Shown here: in pieces, positions 17,506 through 25,123 of the stretch
Position numbering within the stretch: the stretch's first letter is position 1
Layout of the letters: the number at the start of each line of letters is the position of its first letter
Made by a program: the position numbers and the translations under genes
Notes under the pieces: model-generated
What the model was told of the DNA's origin: nothing
Databases searched by the model: none
What the model saw: the letters and a program-made list of their open reading frames with translations, nothing else
Assembly: GCF_036173065.1 (NCBI RefSeq)
Contig: NZ_CP108041.1
Coordinates: 1,302,001 to 1,366,000, forward strand
Reading direction: 5' to 3'
Origin: Rhodococcus sp. NBC_00297
GTDB lineage: Bacteria > Actinomycetota > Actinomycetes > Mycobacteriales > Mycobacteriaceae
DNA: 64,000 nucleotides

Positions 17506-18603
17506 TCAGTGTGCGCCGGTACCCCGCGTGAAGACGTCGACGAGAACGTCGTCGTCGCGGTACTCCGCCCGGAGGAGCAGGTGCGGTGACGCGCGGAACG
17601 CGGTGTGCACCTCGGCCGCAGTGCTCGGGTACTCCGGAACGTCGTGGCGCCAGTGCGCGACGCACACGGTTCCGCCGGGCTCTGCCGCATCGACCGCCTT
17701 CGACACCAGAGCGTCGAGCTCCGTCGGGTGGACGTAGTAACACATCTCGCTCAGCACGACGAGATCGAACTGCTCGTCCGGCCACCCGTCGTGCAGCGAC
17801 TCTCGGCGGAACTCCACGTTCGGAATCCCACGCTCCCGCGCGCGACGCAACGGTGCCTCCGCGATGTCCGTGGAGAGCAGGCGATCGGCTCGGCCCGCGA
17901 TGAGTTCGGACAGAACTCCGACGGAACACCCCGGCTCGAAGGCCGACCGGTACCGCTCGTTCGGAAGCATTGCCATCGTGAGGGCGTACTTGCGTCGCTC
18001 GTACCACCGGCTCTCGAACCCCCACGGGTCCGGATCGGCCTCGTACATGCGCTCGAAATAACTCGCCGGGACACCTCCGGCCTGCCCGCCCGATTCCGAC
18101 CGGCCTCCGGCCTGCCCGCCCGATTCCGACCGGCCTCCGGCCTGCCCGCCCGATTCCGACCGGCCTCCGGCCTGCCCGCCCGATTCCGACCGGCCTCCGG
18201 CCTGCCCGCCCGATTCCGACCGGCCTCCGGCCTGCCCGCCCGATCCCGACCGGCCTCCGGCCTGCCCGCCCGATCCCGACCGGCCTCCGGCCTGCCCGCC
18301 CGATCCCGACCGGCCTCCGGCCTGCCCGCCCGATCCCGACCGGCCTCCGGCCTGCCCGCCCGATCCCGACCGGCCTCCGGCCTGCCCGCCCGATCCCGAC
18401 CGGCCTCCGGCCTGCCCGCCCGATCCCGACCGGCCTCCGGCCTGCCCGCCCGATCCCGACCGGCCTCCGGCCTGCCCGCCCGATCCCGACCGGCCTCCGG
18501 CCTGCCCGCCCGATCCCGACCGGCCTCCGGCCTGCCCGCCCGATCCCGACCGGCCTCCGGCCTGCCCGCCCGATCCCGACCGGCCTCCGGCCTGCCCGCT
18601 CAC
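17506..18603 (-). CDS. NodS-like SAM methyltransferase with N-terminal decapeptide repeat
   Basis: 365 aa. Residues ~178-365 form a class I methyltransferase: SYFERMYEADPDPWGFESRW, the SAM loop AFEPGCSVGVLSELIAG, and VVLSEMCYYVHP, like NodS-type N-methyltransferases. Residues 3-176 are 17 copies of a Gly-rich decapeptide GGQAGGRSGS (12 copies, start-proximal) or GGQAGGRSES (5 copies), encoded by the tandem array at 18074-18600 and absent from the family. The GTG start overlaps the PIG-L stop (GTGA), so the array begins right after the initiation codon and the native N-terminus appears displaced. Predicted disordered. Confidence 0.85.
   Translation of the reverse strand: MSGQAGGRSGSGGQAGGRSGSGGQAGGRSGSGGQAGGRSGSGGQAGGRSGSGGQAGGRSGSGGQAGGRSGSGGQAGGRSGSGGQAGGRSGSGGQAGGRSGSGGQAGGRSGSGGQAGGRSGSGGQAGGRSESGGQAGGRSESGGQAGGRSESGGQAGGRSESGGQAGGRSESGGQAGGVPASYFERMYEADPDPWGFESRWYERRKYALTMAMLPNERYRSAFEPGCSVGVLSELIAGRADRLLSTDIAEAPLRRARERGIPNVEFRRESLHDGWPDEQFDLVVLSEMCYYVHPTELDALVSKAVDAAEPGGTVCVAHWRHDVPEYPSTAAEVHTAFRASPHLLLRAEYRDDDVLVDVFTRGTGAH
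18074..18600. repeat. 30-bp tandem repeat (minisatellite), 17 full copies plus a 17-bp partial
   Basis: The plus-strand unit is CCTCCGGCCTGCCCGCCCGA followed by TTCCGACCGG or TCCCGACCGG. The first five copies (18074-18223) carry TTCC; the next twelve carry TCCC; otherwise units are identical by eye. The unit is a multiple of three with no stop in any frame, so copy changes keep the methyltransferase frame. No unique spacers, so this is not CRISPR. Confidence 0.97.
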
Positions 18604-19352
18604 ACGAACACCGTCTCGTGAGAACGCAGGAGCCGCTCAAGAACCCACGGCGGGAGGATCTCGTCCTCGTTCCCGTCCCGAGTCGTCTGGCTGACGAATC
18701 TGCTCACCGCTACCTCCTTGCGCGCGATCGCGTCCGCGTCGAGAGTGATCGTGCGGGCCGACTCCCAGTCCACGGCCTCGTCCCCCGGTTCTGCCCAGTG
18801 CCACATCCACACCGGGTACTCGACGAGCGTGCACCCGTTCCGGCTCGCCGCCGCGGCCGACGCGCGCCCGACCGCTTCGTGATCGGGGTGGCCGTCGCCG
18901 CGCAGCGTCGTCGCGCACCACACCGTCGTACCGCGCCCCACGGTGTCGAGCACGTCGACGAGAGCGTCGACGAGGGCGCGCTCGTGCTCGGCCACCTGTC
19001 CGTCGGGCATGCTCAGCCGACGGATGTCGACGATACCGAGATCCACCAGCGCCGACGCACTCTCGGCTCTGCGCACCGCTTCCAGGTCGGCGCGCGACCG
19101 CGCGGGCGTGGGGGTGTGAGACGCGCCCCCGTCAGTGACGGCGACTATCGTCACCGGAACACCGGACGCGGCCAGCATCGATGCCCAGCCGCCCAGACCG
19201 AGGACCTCGTCATCGGGGTGCGGAGCGACGAGGACCAGATGCGCCAGCCCGTCGTGGACAAGGTCGGGGTACGTCGGACCGTTCTCGCGCCACACGGACT
19301 CCGGCGTTCCACGCTGTGCCACCGGGCGCTCCGCGAACCTGCCCACACTCAC
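18600..19352 (-). CDS. PIG-L (LmbE-like) family deacetylase
   Basis: 250 aa zinc-dependent N-deacetylase of the MshB/LmbE family, acting on an N-acetyl sugar or similar. Zinc motif VAPHPDDEVLGLGGW (~res 42-56) and the distal His motif GHPDHEAVG are intact. The GTG start overlaps the acyl-CoA dehydrogenase stop, and its own stop overlaps the methyltransferase start, giving a tightly coupled three-gene operon. Not the mycothiol MshB by context; substrate unknown. Confidence 0.88.
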   Translation of the reverse strand: MSVGRFAERPVAQRGTPESVWRENGPTYPDLVHDGLAHLVLVAPHPDDEVLGLGGWASMLAASGVPVTIVAVTDGGASHTPTPARSRADLEAVRRAESASALVDLGIVDIRRLSMPDGQVAEHERALVDALVDVLDTVGRGTTVWCATTLRGDGHPDHEAVGRASAAAASRNGCTLVEYPVWMWHWAEPGDEAVDWESARTITLDADAIARKEVAVSRFVSQTTRDGNEDEILPPWVLERLLRSHETVFV

Positions 19353-20314
19353 GATGCGGAACCCGACGCCGCGACCGCCCGGCCCAGGTTCTCCAGATCG
19401 ACCTCGGCGTGGCTCTGGCGAAGATACGTCGTCAGGTCTGCCACCCGGCGGGAGTGCTCCGCGTCCAGACCGAGGGGTGCCGCACCCAGCGCGCGGCCGA
19501 CCCGGTCGAGAACTTCGGTGCAGGCCCGCTCCACGATGGCGCGAACCCGCATGGCGCGGACTCTCGCCTCGTCCAGAGCCAGTGGGTCTCGGTCCACCTC
19601 GTCGGCAGCGACGTCGAAGGTGTTGACACAGGCCGTCAGTGCCGCGTCCACTGCTCCGAGGTGCGCGAGCGCATGCGGTCCGGCCCGGTCCGCAGCGGCC
19701 CGGCGGTAGAGCGGGTCGGCGACGGCGAGTGCCACCCCGAACCAGCAGGCGGCCACCCCGATCGCACCGTGCCAGAATCCGGCACGCGCGGTGTAGTCAC
19801 CCGGTTGCCCCACCGCGACCGCGGACGTTCCCGCGAGAGACACTGCGCCGGAATCGCTCTCGCGCATTCCCGTCGCGTGCCACGTGTTCGGCTCAGGGGT
19901 CACGGTGCCGCTGTCCAGCGCCACGGCGAACAAGGCGGAGTCCTCCCCCGCCCGTGCGGTCACCAGCGCGTGCGAGCAACTGTGGGCTCCCGAGCACCAC
20001 ATCTTCCGGCCGGTCAGCGACCAGGAACCGTGCTCGTCGGAGACCGCGTTGACGGGCGGCGGCGTCTCTGCGGCCCACACTCCCCACATCTGCTCGGACG
20101 AGGTCGCGGGACCACCCAGCTCCGCGCAGATGGCGACGGCGTCGAAGTGGGCTTCGAGCAACCGGCCGACCACCGCGTCGTCGCGGCACCACGCGGTCAG
20201 CAGATCCCAGCGTCGCCTGGTCGCACCGGACCCCGGTAGCGGGATCTCACCAGCGGATGCGATGCGGGACCGTACGGCCGCGGCGACACCGGGGTCGAGA
20301 TCGTCCGTACTCAC
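19349..20314 (-). CDS. acyl-CoA dehydrogenase-like flavoprotein
   Basis: 321 aa, shorter than the ~380 of typical acyl-CoA dehydrogenases. SSEQMWGVWAAE, SLTGRKMWCSGAHSCSHALV (the flavin/substrate-contacting beta region) and a helical C-terminal domain are recognisable, but no catalytic Glu context stands out. GTG at 20314 is preferred because AGGAG lies 8 bases upstream; longer upstream starts lack a ribosome site. First gene of the operon with PIG-L and methyltransferase. It may be a divergent or non-CoA member of the family. Confidence 0.78.
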   Translation of the reverse strand: MSTDDLDPGVAAAVRSRIASAGEIPLPGSGATRRRWDLLTAWCRDDAVVGRLLEAHFDAVAICAELGGPATSSEQMWGVWAAETPPPVNAVSDEHGSWSLTGRKMWCSGAHSCSHALVTARAGEDSALFAVALDSGTVTPEPNTWHATGMRESDSGAVSLAGTSAVAVGQPGDYTARAGFWHGAIGVAACWFGVALAVADPLYRRAAADRAGPHALAHLGAVDAALTACVNTFDVAADEVDRDPLALDEARVRAMRVRAIVERACTEVLDRVGRALGAAPLGLDAEHSRRVADLTTYLRQSHAEVDLENLGRAVAASGSAS

Positions 20315-20500
20315 GTGAGTCGCTCCTGTCGTCGTTCCGCGGGGTACCCGATCAGCGTCAGGCCTACGCAGACCGGTCGATCGCTCGCTGTGCGGCTGCA
20401 CAGCGCAGGCCGACCCGACGTGGAGTCACGCACCTGTCGCGGGGCTGCTCGCCGGGCGACGCTGAGGGGACCGCGAACGACGACCCGTGAAGGACAGCGC

Positions 20501-21367
20501 ATGGCATCGATGGCAGGCAAGGTCGTACTCATCACCGGCGGTGCGTCCGGGATCGGTCTCGAGACCGGACGCCGACTCGCGTCGCAGGGCGCGCACGTGG
20601 TGCTCGTGGACCGATCCGACATACCCGCATCGGTGATCGGGAGCCTGGACACCAGCGCTCACGGCCGGCACCTGGCCGTGACCGCCGACGTCACGGACAC
20701 CGCGTCACTCGAATCAGCTGTTGCACAGATCCTCTCGGAGTACGGGTGCCTCGACGTGGTGGTGGCCAATGCGGGCATCGCCGAGGCCGGCACCGTCGCC
20801 ATCAGCGACGTCGAGACACTGACCCGCATCGTCGACATCAATCTGAACGGCGTCATCCGCACCGTGCACGCCACGTTGCCCGCCGTGACCGCACAGCGCG
20901 GCTTCTATCTGTTGGTCTCGTCCGCGGCCGCCCTGAAGACCGTGCCGGGCCAGTCCGCCTACGCGGCCGCCAAGACGGGTGTCGAGGCATTCGGCGGCGG
21001 ACTGCGCCTCGAGGTGGCACACAAGGGCGTCGGCGTCGGGGTCGCGCATCCCGCATTCGTCCGGACTCCGATGTTCCAGTCGCAGCACAGCATCGAGTCG
21101 GTGCGGGCGAGCATCGAGGAACTGCCCTGGCCGTTCGATGTCGTCACCGACGTCGAGGACTGCGCCGACGCGTTCGTCGACGCCATCGTCCGGCGCCGCC
21201 GGAAGGTGTACGTGCCGGGCGCTCTGCGCGGCGTCGACAAGATCCGCGGTGTGTTCACCGGCTCGTTGTGGGACGCGATTCTCCGTCCGAAGATGCGGAA
21301 GACGGTTCCGCTACTGGAGCGGGGGATCCTGGAGAGCCGAGCGCGCGCTGCGCTCACGCGTCAGTAG
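20501..21367 (+). CDS. short-chain dehydrogenase/reductase (SDR)
   Basis: 288 aa NAD(P)-dependent oxidoreductase. Cofactor motif LITGGASGIGLETGRRL (~res 10-26), VVVANAGIAEAG, catalytic Ser in LLVSSAAALK and YAAAK in QSAYAAAKTGVEAF. ATG 20501 has GAAGGA 7 bases upstream. The C-terminal ~35 residues are basic and could contact membrane or partner. Its last 57 bases overlap the 3' end of the convergent PucR gene. Substrate unknown, probably an alcohol/ketone of the neighbouring catabolic pathway. Confidence 0.85.
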   Translation: MASMAGKVVLITGGASGIGLETGRRLASQGAHVVLVDRSDIPASVIGSLDTSAHGRHLAVTADVTDTASLESAVAQILSEYGCLDVVVANAGIAEAGTVAISDVETLTRIVDINLNGVIRTVHATLPAVTAQRGFYLLVSSAAALKTVPGQSAYAAAKTGVEAFGGGLRLEVAHKGVGVGVAHPAFVRTPMFQSQHSIESVRASIEELPWPFDVVTDVEDCADAFVDAIVRRRRKVYVPGALRGVDKIRGVFTGSLWDAILRPKMRKTVPLLERGILESRARAALTRQ

Positions 21368-22495
21368 CCACCAGGCGAGGACGAGATCGGCTGTCCGGTC
21401 GATGTCGAGGCCCGTCAGATCACCGAAACGCGCCACCCTGTTGCGCACGGTGTTGCGATGCACGAAGAGGGCGGCGGCGGTGTCGTCGACGCGCCGATCA
21501 TGGTCGAGGTACGCCGCGACGGTGTCCAGGATCTCGCGACCCGCCTCGCCGCGTTCGGCCACCGTGGTCAGATGCGCGGACGCGAGTCGATCCGCGGCCT
21601 CCTCCCCCAGCGCGAGGAGAGGAAGCGGTCCGAGTGCGGCCAGGTCGACCACCCCAGTCCTCGCGAAGCGGGTGGCGAGGTCGAGTGCGTGCCGCGCCTG
21701 CCCGTACGACGCGCGCGCGTCCGTGGCCGGTCGAGCATCGCCCAGACCGACCGCCACCGAGGCCGCGAGGCGGTCCGGAACCACGGGCAGAAGGGCGACG
21801 AGACAGCCGTCGATGACCGCGTCCACCACGCCGAGATCATCGGTGCCGCAACGTAGTCGCAGCATCGACCGGATGTCCGACACGATCGACGAGTCGTTCC
21901 AGGTCACACAGGCGACGCTGTAGTGGTGATCGAGCGCGATACCGTGCTCACGGGCGTCCCGCTCGACGGACGCGGGCACGTACGACCCGTCGACGAGCTG
22001 CCGGATGAGATCCGCACGCCGGGTGGCACCCGTGACCGCTCGTTCCTGCATCACCGTGTTCACGGCGGCCGAGTACGACGTGGCCCACTCCCACATCATG
22101 TCCTGCATGTCGTCGATGACATCGGTCGACAACTGCTGCTCGACGGCGTTGCGCCGGATCATCTTGAACAGCTCGCGGGCACCGAGTTGGATGCTGTGTG
22201 CGACGAGTTCGAGGGGGATCCGCTGATCGGCCCACCGCCGGACCAGGTCGGCGACGTCCCGCTCGTTCACGGCAGGTGCATCGCTGCGCACTCGCCACAG
22301 CACGATGTCCAGGACGGCGCGCGTGTTGCGCTGCACCTCCTCGTGCGCCACCGAGTCGTACACCGGAATGCTCCTGCGGTACAACGACGTCAGGTCCGAC
22401 GCGACGGCATCGAGTTCCTGCTCGGCGTCGGTGACGAGGGAGGCGATGCGCGCGGCGATCTCCCGCTCCCGCGGAGTACCCGTCCGGTCGCTCAT
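21311..22495 (-). CDS. PucR-type transcriptional regulator
   Basis: 394 aa. The C-terminal ~60 residues hold the PucR helix-turn-helix (YLDHDRRVDDTAAALFVHRN followed by TVRNRVARFGDLTG). The N-terminal ~180 residues are a helical sensor domain, with a GGDEF-like CdaR middle domain between. ATG 22495 has a strong ribosome site (GAGGAGG). It is the last gene, 34 bp behind an SDR gene, of the thioesterase/BVMO/fusion hydrolase/SDR operon and probably controls it. Confidence 0.83.
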   Translation of the reverse strand: MSDRTGTPREREIAARIASLVTDAEQELDAVASDLTSLYRRSIPVYDSVAHEEVQRNTRAVLDIVLWRVRSDAPAVNERDVADLVRRWADQRIPLELVAHSIQLGARELFKMIRRNAVEQQLSTDVIDDMQDMMWEWATSYSAAVNTVMQERAVTGATRRADLIRQLVDGSYVPASVERDAREHGIALDHHYSVACVTWNDSSIVSDIRSMLRLRCGTDDLGVVDAVIDGCLVALLPVVPDRLAASVAVGLGDARPATDARASYGQARHALDLATRFARTGVVDLAALGPLPLLALGEEAADRLASAHLTTVAERGEAGREILDTVAAYLDHDRRVDDTAAALFVHRNTVRNRVARFGDLTGLDIDRTADLVLAWWLLTRERSARSALQDPPLQ

Positions 22496-22529
22496 CGCGC
22501 CTCCTCTTCCACCACCCTGCCTGTCCGGT

Positions 22530-23363
22530 TCACGAGCGTCGCACATCCCGAGCAGCGAGCGCACGAATCCGCGGGGCTGCTGCTCGACTCCGCGCAGTGA
22601 ACGGTGCCGTCGGGAGCGCGGCACGGAGGACGAGGAGGACGCGGCCGGCTCTCGGGTACACCATGCGCGACGACCGCCGCTCCAGCGCGCGGACGATGTG
22701 CGGAACGATGTCGTCGACGGGGCTGACCGCACCGAACGGGCCGGGAAGGGCGGCGAGCAGGGCCGCGAACGCGGGCTGCGCCATCTTTCCCGTGACCATC
22801 GACGTGTCGATCCATCCCGGGTGCAGGGATCCGACGCGCACCCCGGTGCCGCTGAGTTCCAGTCGCAGGGCGTTCGCGAACGCTTCCAGCCCGGCCTTCG
22901 CCGCGGCGTAGCCCGAGTGGCCGGGCTGATGAGCGAAGGACGCCCAGGAACACGTGAAGGCGATGTGGCCGCGCGAGACCAGGACAGCCGGGAGCGCGGC
23001 CCGCACGATGTTGTGGGCACCGACCAGGTTGATGTCGATCATGCGCTTCCACGCTCCGTCGGGCAGAAGGTCGAGCGGACCGTACTCCGACACACCGGCA
23101 TTGGCCCACACGATGTCGACCCGCCCCCGCTCGGCGACGACGGTGTCGATCACTCGGCGGCAGGCATCGGCGTCCCGGACGTCGAGCACGTGGGTGTCGC
23201 ACGGGCCCGTCAGCGACCGCGCGGTGCGGGTCAGACCGCCCTCGTCCACGTCGAGCAGGACGACGATCGCACCGAGGTCCGAGCACCGCCGCGCCGTTGC
23301 GGAACCGATGCCTCCGGCCGCGCCCGTGACGACGAGGACCTGGCCGTCGAGGTTGCTCACCAT
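22530..23363 (-). CDS. short-chain dehydrogenase/reductase (SDR)
   Basis: 277 aa. VVTGAAGGIGSATARRCSDL is the cofactor motif; VWANAGVSEYGPL and the catalytic Tyr/Lys in GHSGYAAAKAGLEAF are intact. ATG 23363 is used, with GGGGAG upstream, and overlaps the end of the fusion hydrolase gene by 7 bases. Basic C-terminus. Operon partner of a Baeyer-Villiger-type monooxygenase, so it may oxidise an alcohol to the ketone substrate of that enzyme (inference). Confidence 0.85.
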   Translation of the reverse strand: MVSNLDGQVLVVTGAAGGIGSATARRCSDLGAIVVLLDVDEGGLTRTARSLTGPCDTHVLDVRDADACRRVIDTVVAERGRVDIVWANAGVSEYGPLDLLPDGAWKRMIDINLVGAHNIVRAALPAVLVSRGHIAFTCSWASFAHQPGHSGYAAAKAGLEAFANALRLELSGTGVRVGSLHPGWIDTSMVTGKMAQPAFAALLAALPGPFGAVSPVDDIVPHIVRALERRSSRMVYPRAGRVLLVLRAALPTAPFTARSRAAAPRIRALAARDVRRS

Positions 23364-25123
23364 TCGACTCTCCCCTGTGACGTGGGCGGGAGGTCGACGA
23401 CCGCCAGCGCGGATTCGGTGATGCTTCCGAGAATCAGCTGCGTGCCGCGTCGGACCACGCTGGTCGCCATCGAGTACTCGGGAGATGCCGACTGCAGGTC
23501 GTGCACGACCGTGCCGCCGGAGTCGAGAGCGATCACCCACGTCGTGGACTCGCCCTGTCGCACACTCTCGGGGAGGCGGTACGCGAACCTCCGGACGATG
23601 CCGGGGAGCTGCGCGACCCGATCGTGCAGTGTGCTGCGCGGCGTCGCCAGGGCCACCCACAGAAGGTCACCGTCGACCGAGACGTTGTCGGGGAAGGCCG
23701 GCAGGTTGTCGGCGACGACATGCGGCGGTCCGGCGTGACCGTCGACGAGGGGGTACCGCAGTACGGCGAAGTCGCCTGTCGAGATCACGGTGACGGAATC
23801 CTCGTCGTCCGAGACCGCCAGCCCGTTGGCGAACTGGACACCGTCGACGAGCGTGCGCGCGGCGCCGTCGGGCGACACCACCGCCAGCCGGCCCGTGCCG
23901 GAGTGCTCGAGGAGATCGGCGAGGAAGTCGTGGAACCCGAACCGCCGGGTGGACACCGTGAAGTAGATGTTGCCCGACCGCCCCTGGACGATGTTCGACG
24001 CGAAGGTGATCGGTTCGCCGTCGAGTCGGTCGAGAAGGACGTCGACCACCCCGGTGCCGAGATCCACGCGGAGAACACCTCGTTCGGCATCGCACACCAG
24101 CAACGTGGCGTCGTCGACGACGGTGATGCCGAGCGGTCGACCTCCCGTGTGCGCGAGAGTCTCGACGCCGTGACCGGTGTCGTCGATGGTGACCCGGACG
24201 ATGCGCCCGTCCTCCAGGCCGGTGAGTACTCGCCCCCGCGAGTCCAGCCTGACGTCCTCCGGCCCGCGGCCCGGTAGTTCGAGACGCCGGATCGACGCCA
24301 CCGGCTCCCTGCTCGTCACCTGCCGTGCTCGGGCCGGCGCGCTCGGTGGAGTCCACCGGACCGGGCGTAGTCGCGGAGCCACCGTGGAAGTGGGTCGGAC
24401 GGCCTCGCTCGGGTGCGCGTCGCCGGCGATCACGGCGGCCACGGCACCGGCCGAACTCCACGGGGCACCGTGCCCCTCGCGCCGCAGCGGATACGCGGTG
24501 GTGCGCGGGCCGCCTGCACTGTCGGCCATCGCGGCCGGATCCACACGTCGGTCGTTCAGGCCGTACACCAGTGAGACCGGGACGGACAGTCTCGACAGTC
24601 GTTCTCTCAGCGGCGCTTCGGTCACGTAGTGGTCGATCGCCGTCGAGGACGCGCGGAACCGGCGCAGTCCCGTCGCGACGAGGTCCCGCACCGCGAACTC
24701 GGGAACCGGACCACCGGGAGCGAACGCCGACGCGAGACCGGACCGGAGCCTGCGCTCGGGCAGCATCGTCCACACCGCGGCGCCGAGGACCGGCACACCG
24801 AGAACCATCTCGGAGACACCTCTGGCCGTCAGCCGACTCGCCGTGGTCGGCGGAGTCGCGACCAGCACCAGACGGGTCACGAGGCCCGGGAACTGCTCCG
24901 CCAGGGACGTGGCGACGAGTCCGCCGCGCGAGTGCCCCACCACGACAGCGGGACCGATGCCGGCGGCCCGGACCGCCCGGGCGATGTCGAGGGCGTCCTG
25001 CTCGATCGACGCGGTACCCGCGATCTCGGGCGCGAGCACCGTACCGGTGAGCAGCAGTCGAACGCGATCCCAGATCGCAGGCGACCCGCCGAGTCCGTGC
25101 AGGAGGACGACGGGCTCGCTCAT
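23357..25123 (-). CDS. fusion: alpha/beta-hydrolase + strictosidine-synthase-like beta-propeller
   Basis: 588 aa, two domains. Residues 1-~225 are an alpha/beta-hydrolase (VVLLHGLGGSPAIWD, nucleophile elbow VVGHSRGGLVA with Ser65, and GLNDRRVD for the acid). A Pro/Arg-rich linker (~225-265) follows. Residues ~270-588 match the strictosidine-synthase-like/APMAP and SMP-30 propeller group (GPEDVRLDSRGRVLTGLEDG, FTVSTRRFGFHDFLADLLEH, FANGLAVSDDED, NLPAFPDNVSVDGDLLWVAL). The frame is continuous. Both domains are known for ester or lactone hydrolysis, which fits the adjacent monooxygenase that would make esters or lactones. Confidence 0.82.
   Translation of the reverse strand: MSEPVVLLHGLGGSPAIWDRVRLLLTGTVLAPEIAGTASIEQDALDIARAVRAAGIGPAVVVGHSRGGLVATSLAEQFPGLVTRLVLVATPPTTASRLTARGVSEMVLGVPVLGAAVWTMLPERRLRSGLASAFAPGGPVPEFAVRDLVATGLRRFRASSTAIDHYVTEAPLRERLSRLSVPVSLVYGLNDRRVDPAAMADSAGGPRTTAYPLRREGHGAPWSSAGAVAAVIAGDAHPSEAVRPTSTVAPRLRPVRWTPPSAPARARQVTSREPVASIRRLELPGRGPEDVRLDSRGRVLTGLEDGRIVRVTIDDTGHGVETLAHTGGRPLGITVVDDATLLVCDAERGVLRVDLGTGVVDVLLDRLDGEPITFASNIVQGRSGNIYFTVSTRRFGFHDFLADLLEHSGTGRLAVVSPDGAARTLVDGVQFANGLAVSDDEDSVTVISTGDFAVLRYPLVDGHAGPPHVVADNLPAFPDNVSVDGDLLWVALATPRSTLHDRVAQLPGIVRRFAYRLPESVRQGESTTWVIALDSGGTVVHDLQSASPEYSMATSVVRRGTQLILGSITESALAVVDLPPTSQGRVEW

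Noticed and set aside
18074-18600. Repeat array as a CRISPR
   Set aside because: Units are contiguous 30-mers with no unique spacers, and no cas gene is present.
17605-18621. Plus-strand open frame and a second minus-strand frame running through the tandem repeat
   Set aside because: The 30-bp unit has no stop in any frame, so all frames stay open; only the methyltransferase frame joins a real domain and a coupled start.
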